Assembly: GCF_004102745.1 (NCBI RefSeq)
Contig: NZ_RLII01000001.1
Coordinates: 1 to 64,000, forward strand
Direction: 5' to 3'
From: Acetivibrio mesophilus
GTDB lineage: Bacteria; Bacillota; Clostridia; Acetivibrionales; Acetivibrionaceae
Length of the DNA: 64,000 nucleotides
Shown: positions 8,640 to 18,216 of the stretch, in pieces
Layout of the letters: each line of letters opens with the position of its first letter
Numbering within the stretch: the stretch's first letter is position 1
The notes under the pieces: model-generated
Seen by the model: only the letters and a program-made list of their open reading frames with translations
Told to the model about the DNA's origin: nothing
Database searches by the model: none
Program-made: the position numbers and the translations under genes

Positions 8640-10420
8640 TTAGTTGAATAACCTCATTTTTTCGAGCCGGAGAATTTTGTTTTTTAGTGTTTCAAAACTA
8701 CAACGGCCATACATAATTCGTTTTATTACCTTCAGTTTATTAATGCACCCTTCTGCAAGCCCATTACTATATTCATATTTTATCGCATTCCTTACAGCCT
8801 CCATATCTCGTTCAATCCCATTTATGAAACTGTTTATCTCCGGTATGTTTAGATTTTTGGCTCCCTCCATCCATTTATCCAAAACATCAATATTTTTATC
8901 AGTTAGCATACTCTTAAATTCCCATGTTATTTTGTATATCTTTTTAAAAAACGGATATTCTTTGCATATCATTTCAAATTGTTTCTTACTAATTATTTTT
9001 ACTTTTTCTATTGGTTGGTACAATAGCTTTAATATATTTTCTCTTTTTATTGTTTCTGTTTTTGTCCCATTTTCCCTACTTTTATCGTAATATTTTTTTC
9101 TCCGCTTCTTCCAGTCTGTTATATAATCCCGCACAGTTGATGATGAACCCTCATATCCCATTTCGCGTATCTTTTCCTCAATATATGAACCCATAATCCC
9201 TTTCTCAAGGTATTCGTCAATCGCTTTTATATATGGTGTCAGCTTCCCATTTCTCTTTTTGCCATAGGCAGCATGGACCGGATTAAAGTTTTCATCAAGA
9301 TATCTGCTAACTGTTTTTCTATTAAGCCCGGTACGCCTGGATATCTCTCTATTACTCAAACCTATTCTCTTTAACTCCCGCACCTCATTTACACGTTCCA
9401 TTTTTTGCTTTACTCTTTCTTCATGTATGATCATCTTTTTTGTCTGGAATGACTTTTCCCTTTTTTCAGCCGTCATTGCCATTAGCTTATCGTAAGCTCG
9501 TACATCCATATTTAAGCTTCGGCAAATTTCTGTTTTACATCTTCCTTCTAATAGGAGTTGTTTTATCTTTTCATATTTTTCTTTCAATGTAAGTTTTCTG
9601 TTTTCATCTGCCTGTCTTATTGTTTTTATCTCTTTAGTTTCCTGACTGACAGCTTGTATTAAAACTTGCGGCTTTAATCTCTTTTTTAGATACTCTGTTA
9701 TATAGGAAGTCAGATTCTTCAGTAAATGAAAACGGTCACTTATTTGTAAAGCTTCCGGGTGTGCATTTGCAATTGCATTATTATAGATAACAGATCCATC
9801 TCTTGATATCACACGAAGATTTGGATATGTTTTTAACCACTCGCAAACAGTCTCATAATCCCTTGAGTCAATCATATCAAGTATTTGATGCGTAAAAATA
9901 TCTATCATAATTGTCCCATAGCTTTTTCGCTTTTTAATAGCAAAATCATCAATGCAAACAGCTGTTACTGTCTTTTTGTCAACAACCGGTGTTTCTTTTT
10001 TTTTAAGAGATTGCAAACTGTACTTTTGCCGATATCCACAACATTTTCCTTTAGAGCTTTTGATGCTGCAACGGAACTGCAATTTATTGACAGTCGTACA
10101 ATTTCATCCTCAAGACGACGGGTTTTCTTCGCTTTATAGGAAATAAAATCAAATCTTTCTGCAAAAGTAGTATGACTACAATCAGGATTATCACAAAACA
10201 TTTTTCTGTTACGTATAATAATAAATACCTTATTACCTTGTATTGGAAGGTCCTGAAAAGTTCTGTTGTAGGTGGAATGTATCCTGGATGATGGCCGGCC
10301 GCAAAATGGACATGTTACTTCTTTGCGGTTGGAAGCTACCGTTATATAGCATTTGCCATCATTTATTTCATGATTAATATAGTCTAAGTTTGGATCTAAT
10401 TGTTTAATAAACTTATCCAT
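8640..10420 (-). CDS. ISL3-family transposase in two overlapping frames
   Basis: The N-terminal frame (10420 down to 9965) carries the ISL3 zinc-finger region (CPFCGRPS and CDNPDCSHTTF). The second frame (down to 8640) carries the DDE domain (CIDDFAIKKRKSYGTI, VISRDGSVIYNNAI, ISDRFHLLKNL), an inserted helix-turn-helix region (SNREISRRTGLNRKTVSRYL) and the C-terminal NGLAEGCINKLKVIKR block with the catalytic Glu. The frames are joined at a run of nine A before G (T-run at 9996-10004 on the plus strand). A -1 shift on A-AAA-AAG would give LLKKK-ETPVVDKK, exactly the sequence expected from the relative at 24.5 kb. It is either a programmed or slippage-dependent shift or an inactivating indel. 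Confidence 0.85.
9995..10004 (-). other. A9G slippery run at the frame junction of the ISL3 transposase
   Basis: Read on the minus strand the junction is CTC TTA AAA AAA AAG AAA. The heptamer A AAA AAG is a classic -1 ribosomal slippery sequence, and nine consecutive A also favour transcriptional slippage. The decayed copy at 24.5 kb has seven A followed by C and is in frame at this point. Confidence 0.55.
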
Positions 10421-10442
10421 GGTATAATCTCTTTTCTTTTGT

Positions 10443-11381
10443 TTGATTTTTATTTATTTTATCATGTTTTTTCGTTTATTTCAACTAACATTGGAAAGAA
10501 CCAATTTTAGAATAGCATTAACAGTTGTGGGGATTTCAGGAGTATGCCTGGAGTTACTATCCTACTTTTCAGATCAGATTAAAAAGATGGGAGAAGAACT
10601 TGGTGCTGTAGAGTATAAATATCCGACATTGATTCCTATTAAAACCATGCAAAATATAATGTATCTATCTTCAAGACCAGAAAGTCTTAATTTCGTTTCT
10701 AGGCTTAATGAGGATATGAATTTGATTGACGATTTTTCCGAGCAGGCAAAGACAATAGAGTCAGATGTTGACATGAGTAGATTAGGAAGTCATTTTCAAA
10801 CAGATATGATTAATTCTTCTGCGGTGTGTTTTCATACCTATGCCCAGTATAAAAATAGGGATTTAAATCTTACGGATAAACCGCTTATTATAGGGGCTGA
10901 AGGAAAATGTTTCAGATATGAATCCAAAAGTATGAGAACGCTTGAGAGACTCAGAGATTTTACAATGAGGGAAATCATTTGCTTAGGTACAGAGGAAATG
11001 ATAAGTGAATACATAAAGAATGTAACCGAGAAGATAAAACTTTTGTTTGAAGAGATAGGAATGAACTATTACTTAGCATCCGCAAACGACCCGTTTTTTG
11101 TGGAGGAATTCTCAATTCAAAGCACATTTCAAAGAACTTTCGGATTAAAAACTGAAGTAAATGCAAGATTAAACGGGAATTCTTCCAAGGTTGCAATAGG
11201 ATCGATCAACAATCACAAAGATTTCCTTGGCAGATCATTTCATATTACAAACAATGGAAAAGTGATTAATTCAAGTTGTGCAGCATTTGGTTTGGAGAGA
11301 TGTGTTTATGCTTTTCTGAATCAATATGGACTAGATAAAAAACTCTGGCCCCAAATTGTACGTGAAAATGCAAATCCATAG
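10443..11381 (+). CDS. Amino acid:[carrier protein] ligase (SerRS-like), 5' truncated
   Basis: This class II synthetase-like enzyme belongs to the family that activates an amino acid with ATP and loads it on a carrier-protein thiol instead of tRNA. Motif 2 is RDFTMREI (near residue 172-178) and motif 3 is FGLERCVYAF. The zinc ligands of characterised homologues have counterparts at Cys129 (SSAVCFH), Glu177 and Cys279 (SSCAAFG). Only sequence from about 10524 (residue 28) is native; earlier residues are read from IS21 and ISL3 ends, so the original start and perhaps 30 residues are lost. The catalytic core is whole, so a shortened enzyme might still work if translated from TTG 10443 or ATG 10464. 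It is the first gene of the aminocyclitol-type operon. No carrier protein gene is seen nearby. Confidence 0.8.
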   Translation: MIFIYFIMFFRLFQLTLERTNFRIALTVVGISGVCLELLSYFSDQIKKMGEELGAVEYKYPTLIPIKTMQNIMYLSSRPESLNFVSRLNEDMNLIDDFSEQAKTIESDVDMSRLGSHFQTDMINSSAVCFHTYAQYKNRDLNLTDKPLIIGAEGKCFRYESKSMRTLERLRDFTMREIICLGTEEMISEYIKNVTEKIKLLFEEIGMNYYLASANDPFFVEEFSIQSTFQRTFGLKTEVNARLNGNSSKVAIGSINNHKDFLGRSFHITNNGKVINSSCAAFGLERCVYAFLNQYGLDKKLWPQIVRENANP

Positions 11382-11684
11382 CAACAGTTAGTAGCAAGCT
11401 GATTCGGACATTTCACACAATTCCTGGACAAAAGGAACGAATATGATGGTTAGAACTGTTGATAGATATCCATTGGCAGATAATGCAGTTGGGCATAGGG
11501 GGGTGAGAAGAGGAAAAAAAGGGAGGAATCAACTGGAAATGTGCCTAAAATCCGAAGGGAAGATTACAAATAAAAGTCAGGTATGACAGAACTGGAGTTA
11601 TTGCTTAACTATAATCAGCTCCTGGCAAGTAGCTTTTTTATTACGTTTTGTGCCTTGAGCGAAGCGAAAGGAATGGTAAATAAA

Positions 11685-12851
11685 ATGAAAATTTGTATTA
11701 TTGGTGTTAAAGGCGGAATTTCAACAGTAACTATGACAGGAATTTTTAAAAGTAAAATTAATGGAACTCAGGTTGACGCACTACTTACCAATACAGAGTT
11801 ATTTAAAGATATTCCTTTAATAGATACCAACAGTTTTGAATTTGGTGGATTTGATGTTAGAGCAGAGGGGATGGTTGAATCTGCAATTATTGGAGACCAA
11901 AATGACATTTTTCACATTCAGTATGATAAAGAAGTACAGAAGTGTTTAAGTGAAGTTCAGGTATTTAAGGGTGTATGTATTAATGGTGGAACTGCTATAG
12001 AGGATATTGGTACAAGTGAATCGAGAAAAAATTGCAACAACCTTGCGGAAGCAGTAGATCATATTAAAAAAGAATTGTTAGCATTTAAGGGAAACGATGA
12101 CTGCATTATGGTTAACCTTGCTTCTACAGAAGCAACTATTCGAATGAATGAAAATCATTCATCTATTGATAATTTTAGAAGAGCCATTGAGTTAAATGAA
12201 TGCAATATTACACCAGGTCAGCTTTATGCATATTGTGCAATCGATGAAGGAATTCCTTATATCAATTTTACACCATCAATTTGTGCAGATTTTCCAGCAT
12301 TAGAGGAACTTGCTCTTGAAAGGAAAGTACCTATCGCGGGTAAAGATGGAAAAACCGGAGAAACATTATTAAAGACTGTATTATCAGAATTATTTAGAGT
12401 TCGTAATCTAAATGTTGAAATGTGGTATGGAACTAATATTTTAGGAAACTTAGATGGTAAAGTTTTAGATTATGGTGATAATAAAGAGACTAAGATTGCT
12501 TCTAAAAAGCAGGTATTGCAGAAATGCCTTGGTTACTCTCCGGACTGTAAAGTTAGAATCGACTATATGAAACCGATGGGAGATAATAAAGTTGCCTGGG
12601 ATTATATTCTGTTCAGCGGATTTGGCGGAGCAAAGATGAATATGACATTTACTTGGCAGGGAATTGATTCCTTCCTTGCAGCACCACTGGTTATCGACTT
12701 AATTCGATTAACACAGTATGCATGGAAGAAGGAGAGTTATGGAACGCAAAGTCAATTTTCACTATTTTTCAAAACACCTCTTGGTACTGACGTAAATATG
12801 ACTTCAGATCAATATAGAATTTTAAAGGATTGGTTAGAGTCGACTAAATAA
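11685..12851 (+). CDS. myo-Inositol-1-phosphate synthase family protein
   Basis: This NAD-dependent isomerase family makes inositol 1-phosphate from glucose 6-phosphate. The N terminus KICIIGVKGGISTVTMTG is a Rossmann nucleotide loop. Later blocks match the family: NLASTEAT, then YINFTPS with the Asn-Phe-Thr-Pro of INO1 proteins, GKDGKTGETLLKTVL with the catalytic Lys, and NILGNLDGKVL. The start is uncertain: an in-frame ATG lies at 11583, but homologues begin at MKICIIG (11685), preceded by AAAGGA 12 bases upstream. About 300 bases separate it from the ligase gene and contain no other gene. In this operon it would supply the cyclitol ring. Confidence 0.85.
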   Translation: MKICIIGVKGGISTVTMTGIFKSKINGTQVDALLTNTELFKDIPLIDTNSFEFGGFDVRAEGMVESAIIGDQNDIFHIQYDKEVQKCLSEVQVFKGVCINGGTAIEDIGTSESRKNCNNLAEAVDHIKKELLAFKGNDDCIMVNLASTEATIRMNENHSSIDNFRRAIELNECNITPGQLYAYCAIDEGIPYINFTPSICADFPALEELALERKVPIAGKDGKTGETLLKTVLSELFRVRNLNVEMWYGTNILGNLDGKVLDYGDNKETKIASKKQVLQKCLGYSPDCKVRIDYMKPMGDNKVAWDYILFSGFGGAKMNMTFTWQGIDSFLAAPLVIDLIRLTQYAWKKESYGTQSQFSLFFKTPLGTDVNMTSDQYRILKDWLESTK

Positions 12852-12871
12852 TAGGGACACAATTATATTAA

Positions 12872-13636
12872 ATGATAATGAGGTTGGGGAAAATGTTTCG
12901 AATGGTTGAAATAGAGATTAATTCACAATGTAATCGTAAATGCTCTTACTGCCCAAATTCATTTATGAAAAGAAAAGAACAAGGGGAAATGGAATCAAAA
13001 GTATTTTATAAGTTACTAGAAAGCCTGAGAAAGATAAAATTTGATGGCAGAATTTCGTATCATTTCTTTGGAGAGCCTTTGCTATGTAAAAATTTAATTC
13101 CATACGTGAAAGAGACAAAAATACAATTACCCGATAGTAAAATTTTTCTATATTCCAATGGAGATTATTTGGATAGGGAAAAGTTGGTTTTACTGAATGA
13201 CTATGGTGTTGATAAATTTATTATAACTAATCACCAAGGTAATGGTCATAGATTTCAAAAAGTTTATGACCATATAAGTGATAACCTTAAAGAGAAAGTT
13301 ACTTATTTAACAAGTAAAGAATTGAATCTTGTGAATAGGGGAGGATTACTTGAAGGAGTTGGTGGAAATGTTATTTCGGAAAGGCCATGTATTGTTCCAA
13401 AGAATTTACTAGTTATTACTTGTAAAGGTAATGTAGTATACTGTTTTAATGATTACTGTCAGGTACATACAATGGGAAATATCATGGAACGTGATTTAAT
13501 AGATATTTGGAACGATGAGGTATATGTGCGTATACGAACAGAACTGGCAGAAGGAAAGCGGTCTAATTACGAGGTATGTAAAGTATGCAATCATTATAGT
13601 GCACTGACAGAAGATGGACTGGATTTTGAATTATAG
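12872..13636 (+). CDS. BtrN-like radical SAM aminocyclitol dehydrogenase
   Basis: This 254-residue radical SAM enzyme has the cluster motif C20-x3-C24-x2-C27 and a short twitch/SPASM-type C terminus with Cys173, Cys191, Cys236 and Cys239. As I recall the butirosin enzyme BtrN, its radical-SAM cysteines (16, 20, 23), auxiliary-cluster cysteines (169, 187, 232, 235) and active-site Arg152 all align at a constant offset of four, including Arg156 here. The segments NSQCNR, GEPLLCKNL and NRGG are also shared. BtrN oxidises 2-deoxy-scyllo-inosamine to the amino-ketone. I infer a similar two-electron oxidation of an inositol or inosamine. Alternative starts are 12878 and 12893. The gene sits 20 bases after inositol-phosphate synthase. 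Confidence 0.88.
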   Translation: MIMRLGKMFRMVEIEINSQCNRKCSYCPNSFMKRKEQGEMESKVFYKLLESLRKIKFDGRISYHFFGEPLLCKNLIPYVKETKIQLPDSKIFLYSNGDYLDREKLVLLNDYGVDKFIITNHQGNGHRFQKVYDHISDNLKEKVTYLTSKELNLVNRGGLLEGVGGNVISERPCIVPKNLLVITCKGNVVYCFNDYCQVHTMGNIMERDLIDIWNDEVYVRIRTELAEGKRSNYEVCKVCNHYSALTEDGLDFEL

Positions 13637-13639
13637 ATA

Positions 13640-15796
13640 ATGGAGAACTTGAATATGGGTCAAATTAGTGAAAAAGATTTATATGAAATGATTCATGCAA
13701 TGACGATAAGAGAAAAGATTGGACAACTCCAGATGATTGAGATTCATAGATTGATGGAAGAGCCATGGGATGAAAACATGGCAGAAGAAGATTGGAATTA
13801 TATAAAAAAGGACTTAAATCCGAAAGCTTTAGAACGAGTATTGATTGAATATGGTGTTGGTTTTATTTTTTATGGTGGAACAGGTATATTAAAAGATAAT
13901 ACCATTGAGGGATGGCGTAATGTATGTGATGAACTAAAAAAATATACGGATAAAACCCGTCTTAAGATTCCTGTATTGCAAGGACTAGACGCAATACATG
14001 GTTTTAATTATTTATCCAATGCTACCATATATCCACATAATCTAGGTGTAGTATCAACATGGGATGACTCCCTTGCTTACCGGTTAGCGAAAAATGTTGA
14101 AAAGGAACTTAGATATGCGGGTATGAATTTTGTATTTGCACCAAATGGGGATATTGCGAGAGATCCAAGATGGTCTCGCGTGTATGAGAGTTGTGGTGAA
14201 GATCCATATCTCGCAGCAAAAATGACAGAACAGTATGTAAAAGGATATCAGGAAAGTAAATTATTTGGGGCGTGTGCCAAACACTTCTTAGCTTACGGAG
14301 AATCGAGCACTGGACGTGACAGGGAACCAATTGATATTTCGGAAAGGACAATAAGGGAAATTCATCTTCCATCTTTCCGAGCTGCCGTACAGGCAGGAGT
14401 CAAGATGATTATGCTCAACAGCAGTTCACTTAATGGAATTCCTGTTCATAAAAATAAATGGATTATGCAAAAATTATTGCGTGAAGAATTGGGTTTTCAG
14501 GGATTAATAGTATCAGACTGGGCCGATCTTCAAAAAATATATACAAGGCATATGACTATGGACTCTTTGAAATCAGGGATTATTGCGGCAATTAATGCCG
14601 GAATTGATTTAAACATGGTGCCGGATAATTTGGATATCATTGATATTATTATAAATGCAGTAGAGAATGGTCTCATCCCAATGAAAAGAATTAATGAATC
14701 TGTAGAAAGAGTACTGAGATTAAAGGCGGAGTTCAACCTATTCAATGGGAGAAAAGAATCAGAGGTGGTGGAAATAGGGAGTCCGGAATCTGTAGAAACC
14801 GCTTATCATATTGTGAGTGAATCAGCAGTTCTGTTAAAAAATGATCAAGTATTGCCAATAAGTGATAATCACAAAAGAATCCTTGTTGTAGGAGAGGCAG
14901 CGGACACAAGAAGACATTTATGTGGCGGATGGACTATGGGATGGAATATTATCAATGAAGAGGACATTCAGTCAGGAGATACCTTGCTGACAGCACTTAG
15001 AAAGAATTCAAAAGAGTTTTCCAAGATCGATTATGCAAAAGATGAAATAGAGCTTTCTAAATACAAAGAAACTGCTGATATGGCAATTATGGTAATTGCT
15101 GAAGAACCTTATGCAGAAGAAGGTTGCGATTTACCAGAGCTATGTGTACCACAGGAGCAGTTGGATCTCTTAAAGAAACTTAGGAAAAATCAGGAGAAAG
15201 TTGTATGTGTTTTGATATCAGGACGTCCACTGGTTATTGCAAACATACTGGAACTAGCAGATGCCATAGTATGGTGTTGCCTTCCAGGAACACAAGGAGG
15301 GACTGGAATAGCAGATATTCTTTTAGGCAAGGTCAACCCATCAGGAAAGCTTCCAATATCATTTCCTAGATCATCTAGTGATTTACCAGTCTTATATAAT
15401 TCAAGAAACATGACGACCTACAATCCATTATTTCCTTTTGGCTATGGTCTTAGTTATACCAGCTTTACTTATGAGAATATTTATGTACCAGAAGAATTGG
15501 AAGCTAATCAGGATCTGATTATTACCTTGGATATTAGAAATAATGGTGATCTTGATGGAAAAGAAGTTGTGCAGGTCTGGGGGAGGCATCTATACTTTTC
15601 ATGTGTTGGTCTTCGCTTAGAATTGCTTGGATACAAAAAACTCCTTGTAAGGAAGGGACAGGTAGAAAATGTTACAATAGTGATAGAAAAAGACAGATTA
15701 AAAGTCTTAAATGAGGAAAATAAGTATGTTTTTGAGGAGCATTTATTGCAGGTTCTAGTTGGCGGAAAACAATTTGATATAAGATTACATAAATAA
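13640..15796 (+). CDS. Glycoside hydrolase family 3 beta-glycosidase
   Basis: The 718-residue protein has the GH3 order: an N-terminal TIM barrel (KIGQLQM near 26; PVLQGLDAIHG near 113; AKHFLAYGES near 213; nucleophile Asp in IVSDWADL near 294), a C-terminal alpha/beta sandwich (AVLLKNDQVLPIS near 396; EEGCDLPELCVP near 494; PLFPFGYGLSYTSF near 599) and a fibronectin III-like end. There is no signal peptide, so it is cytosolic. It follows the radical SAM gene by three bases. It may trim a glycoside intermediate, remove a protecting sugar, or supply sugar; context does not decide. Confidence 0.92.
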   Translation: MENLNMGQISEKDLYEMIHAMTIREKIGQLQMIEIHRLMEEPWDENMAEEDWNYIKKDLNPKALERVLIEYGVGFIFYGGTGILKDNTIEGWRNVCDELKKYTDKTRLKIPVLQGLDAIHGFNYLSNATIYPHNLGVVSTWDDSLAYRLAKNVEKELRYAGMNFVFAPNGDIARDPRWSRVYESCGEDPYLAAKMTEQYVKGYQESKLFGACAKHFLAYGESSTGRDREPIDISERTIREIHLPSFRAAVQAGVKMIMLNSSSLNGIPVHKNKWIMQKLLREELGFQGLIVSDWADLQKIYTRHMTMDSLKSGIIAAINAGIDLNMVPDNLDIIDIIINAVENGLIPMKRINESVERVLRLKAEFNLFNGRKESEVVEIGSPESVETAYHIVSESAVLLKNDQVLPISDNHKRILVVGEAADTRRHLCGGWTMGWNIINEEDIQSGDTLLTALRKNSKEFSKIDYAKDEIELSKYKETADMAIMVIAEEPYAEEGCDLPELCVPQEQLDLLKKLRKNQEKVVCVLISGRPLVIANILELADAIVWCCLPGTQGGTGIADILLGKVNPSGKLPISFPRSSSDLPVLYNSRNMTTYNPLFPFGYGLSYTSFTYENIYVPEELEANQDLIITLDIRNNGDLDGKEVVQVWGRHLYFSCVGLRLELLGYKKLLVRKGQVENVTIVIEKDRLKVLNEENKYVFEEHLLQVLVGGKQFDIRLHK

Positions 15797-15842
15797 AAGT
15801 TTAACTACCAGTCAAACTGATGGGAGAGTTGGGTGAAGAGCG

Positions 15843-18209
15843 ATGGAGTATTCAGTTATTGTATTATATTGGAATAAGTATGATGAAATAAAACTAATTT
15901 TGTCAGCATTAGCTGTACAGAATTATCCTAAAATAGACTATGAAGTAATTATTGTTGATGATGGTTCTGCTGTAAAGCTCAATGATTTGGTGAGCAGATA
16001 CAGTAAGCAGATGAATATTCAATATCTAAGAAGACCACACTGCGGCAATAGGAGTAATAACCGTAACTACGGTGCAAAACATGCAAAAGGAAAGAATTTG
16101 ATATTCTTGGACGGTGATATTCTCCCAGGGAAAGACCTTATTTCCAATTTTGAGAAGCACAGAAAGGATGGACAGGTATCAGTTGGATATCGTGTATATC
16201 TGAATAAATATGAGCCAAATCAGATAAGTGAATATATTGTGCAGAACCATTTTGAAATAATCGAGAATTTGCCAGGTACACTGGATGGGAGAAAAACTCC
16301 AATGCGTTATTTCCGAGAAACGAACCAGTATTACAGGGGGGGGTGGCAGATTTTGTATTCCGCTTGCTTTAGTATAGCAAAGTGGCAGTTTGATCAAGTT
16401 AATGGATTTGATGAGCAATTTGGAGAAAATTGGGGAAATGAAGATATTGAGTTGGGATACCGCTTATGGAAAAACGGTGCTGATATAAAGATGATAGAGG
16501 ATATATGCGTTTATCATTTATACCATCATGTTGAATTGGCAAAAAGAGAGGAAGATTTTCAGAAAAACTCTAAATTTCTGGTAGAAAAACATCGGAACTG
16601 GATGGTCGAACTATTTACAAAGGAAGCAGAAATATGGTCAAACGAATATATCAGAATACAAGAACGCATTATAAGCAAGGAAGCAATAATAAATGAGATA
16701 AAAAATATTGAAGAAGTAAAGAAAAAAATTTCAGCAAATACCATTCTATTTGGAATTGAAAATATAGAGTTGATTAAGTGTGAACAGGTTTCTTTCGCAT
16801 ATGTACCAGAAACCAGACTCATGGATAATAAAGTAGTAAATATGATTGGATTTCGAACCGACTTTCAAGACCATGTATTTTCTTGCGGTATTGTATCTCA
16901 GAAATATAAAAATATCAATGAAGGACTTTTTATGGTCTTATGTGAAGAAGCATCTAGAATATGCAGAAGTGTTTGGATTATGGATGAAGAGGGCGAATTG
17001 CAGAGATATGTCAGATTCAATAGGGCAGTACTTATAAACCTTTCACCATATTATCATATGTTTAAGACACAATATTGTTTGCTGCATTTTGCAATAGCAG
17101 CGAAAAAGATGGGATATCTTGTAGGAATAAATGTTGATATTGATTTGTTTCAGGAAATTGAATTTGATAATGTGTTTCTGCTTAATGAAGATGAGAACAA
17201 ACAATGGCTGAGCGAAGCGAGAAATCATACATTAAACTTTGCTGGAAATAAGATACCATGTTTTATGGATTCGATAAATGCTTGTTCTGAGCGTTCATTA
17301 TCAAGCCGAATATTATGGCAGGAACAATCGTTAATCAGTCAGAAAGAACACGATGAAATAAGGAGTAGCTATCCAACCGTTTTTCAGAAAAGAAAAGAAG
17401 ATTTTGCTTCATGGAATGTAAAAAAGGAATTTTTACCTGTAGGGATTGATACAGAACAGTTATATCAGTATCAATGTAAAAACAGGGACAGTAATAAAGT
17501 ATTCATATTGTTGTGGGCGGATCAAACAATTAATAAGAATACAAACTTAATAGAAATAGCTGAAATTGTAAAAAACATAAAAAATATACATCTTAAAATT
17601 GTAACATATAATATAGAAGAGTATGCTAAAGATAACTTTATCTATAATGATTCATTTAATCAGTGGATTAATTCTAATATATATAACGTAGTGACAAAAA
17701 AAAGGGGCTATATGGAAAAATTAAGGGGAATTATGGCGGAAACTGATAACATAACCTTGATTGAGGGAGTATATAAGGAAAGTGATTATATCCGCCAAAT
17801 TTCAGAATGTGATGCATACATTAACTTAAATTCTCTTGAAGAAATTAATCCACTTGTACTTTATTCAGTGGCACTAGGTAAGAAACCGATTATTTGGAAC
17901 CGTGATACGTATATCGATTATTTTTCGGCTAATGAGATGATAAGCATTGATATGGTAAAGAAAATAGAAGTGTTGGATGATATATTTTTAGAATCGCCAG
18001 AACACGAGCAAAAGCCGCTTAGGCTCGAACTGGCGAAGCCGGATATAATTAAACTAAGTGACACTCTTAGAACATTACTGTCTCATAGGTCAGCTATAGA
18101 GATTGGTGAAGATTTTAGGAAGAAATTTTGTGCAGAATTTGATTGGAAGAGCATTGTTTCTCGTTTCGAGACAATCATAAACAATAAAGAAAAAGGGAAG
18201 AGGGTATAA
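15843..18209 (+). CDS. Two-domain glycosyltransferase (GT2 plus GT-B type)
   Basis: The 788-residue protein starts with a family-2 GT-A domain (SVIVLYWNKYDE; VIIVDDGS near 39; metal-binding LDGD near 91; C-terminal signature FDEQFGENWGNEDIELGYR near 184). A helical linker follows. From about residue 520 a Rossmann-like GT-B domain ends with the nucleotide-sugar block SLEEINPLVLYSVALGK near 667, resembling GT4 E-x7-E motifs. It probably transfers two sugars or one sugar and a second group. No membrane segment is present. It is the only glycosyltransferase in the operon, followed after seven bases by an unknown protein. Confidence 0.85.
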   Translation: MEYSVIVLYWNKYDEIKLILSALAVQNYPKIDYEVIIVDDGSAVKLNDLVSRYSKQMNIQYLRRPHCGNRSNNRNYGAKHAKGKNLIFLDGDILPGKDLISNFEKHRKDGQVSVGYRVYLNKYEPNQISEYIVQNHFEIIENLPGTLDGRKTPMRYFRETNQYYRGGWQILYSACFSIAKWQFDQVNGFDEQFGENWGNEDIELGYRLWKNGADIKMIEDICVYHLYHHVELAKREEDFQKNSKFLVEKHRNWMVELFTKEAEIWSNEYIRIQERIISKEAIINEIKNIEEVKKKISANTILFGIENIELIKCEQVSFAYVPETRLMDNKVVNMIGFRTDFQDHVFSCGIVSQKYKNINEGLFMVLCEEASRICRSVWIMDEEGELQRYVRFNRAVLINLSPYYHMFKTQYCLLHFAIAAKKMGYLVGINVDIDLFQEIEFDNVFLLNEDENKQWLSEARNHTLNFAGNKIPCFMDSINACSERSLSSRILWQEQSLISQKEHDEIRSSYPTVFQKRKEDFASWNVKKEFLPVGIDTEQLYQYQCKNRDSNKVFILLWADQTINKNTNLIEIAEIVKNIKNIHLKIVTYNIEEYAKDNFIYNDSFNQWINSNIYNVVTKKRGYMEKLRGIMAETDNITLIEGVYKESDYIRQISECDAYINLNSLEEINPLVLYSVALGKKPIIWNRDTYIDYFSANEMISIDMVKKIEVLDDIFLESPEHEQKPLRLELAKPDIIKLSDTLRTLLSHRSAIEIGEDFRKKFCAEFDWKSIVSRFETIINNKEKGKRV

Positions 18210-18216
18210 CGATACT

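Larger units (their letters stand above)
8626..10502 (-). mobile_element. ISL3-family element, copy 1, with 8-bp target duplication
   Basis: The inverted ends are GGTTCTTTCCAATGTTAGTT (8626-8645) and its exact complement ending at 10502. The 8 bases AATTTTAG directly precede (8618-8625) and follow (10503-10510) the element. ISL3 elements make 8-bp duplications, so this is a clean, fairly recent insertion. The target is the right terminal region of the IS21 element. Confidence 0.92.
6219..10523 (-). mobile_element. IS21-family element interrupted by an ISL3-family element
   Basis: The istA/istB pair is bracketed by imperfect inverted ends. The left end begins TGTAAATG at 6219 and contains TACCGG...AGGCCACC at 6248-6270. 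On the right the matching inner repeat lies at 8587-8609 (18 of 23 bases agree). Removing the ISL3 element (8626-10502 plus one copy of its 8-bp duplication) joins it to CATTAACA ending at 10523. That restores an outer end matching the left one at the same distance (35 bases from the outer end to the end of the CCGG block). I see no target duplication for the IS21 element itself. Confidence 0.65.

Noticed and set aside
11583-11684. N-terminal extension of the inositol-phosphate synthase frame
   Set aside because: The extra 34 residues have no family counterpart and no good ribosome site; MKICIIG at 11685 fits the Rossmann start.
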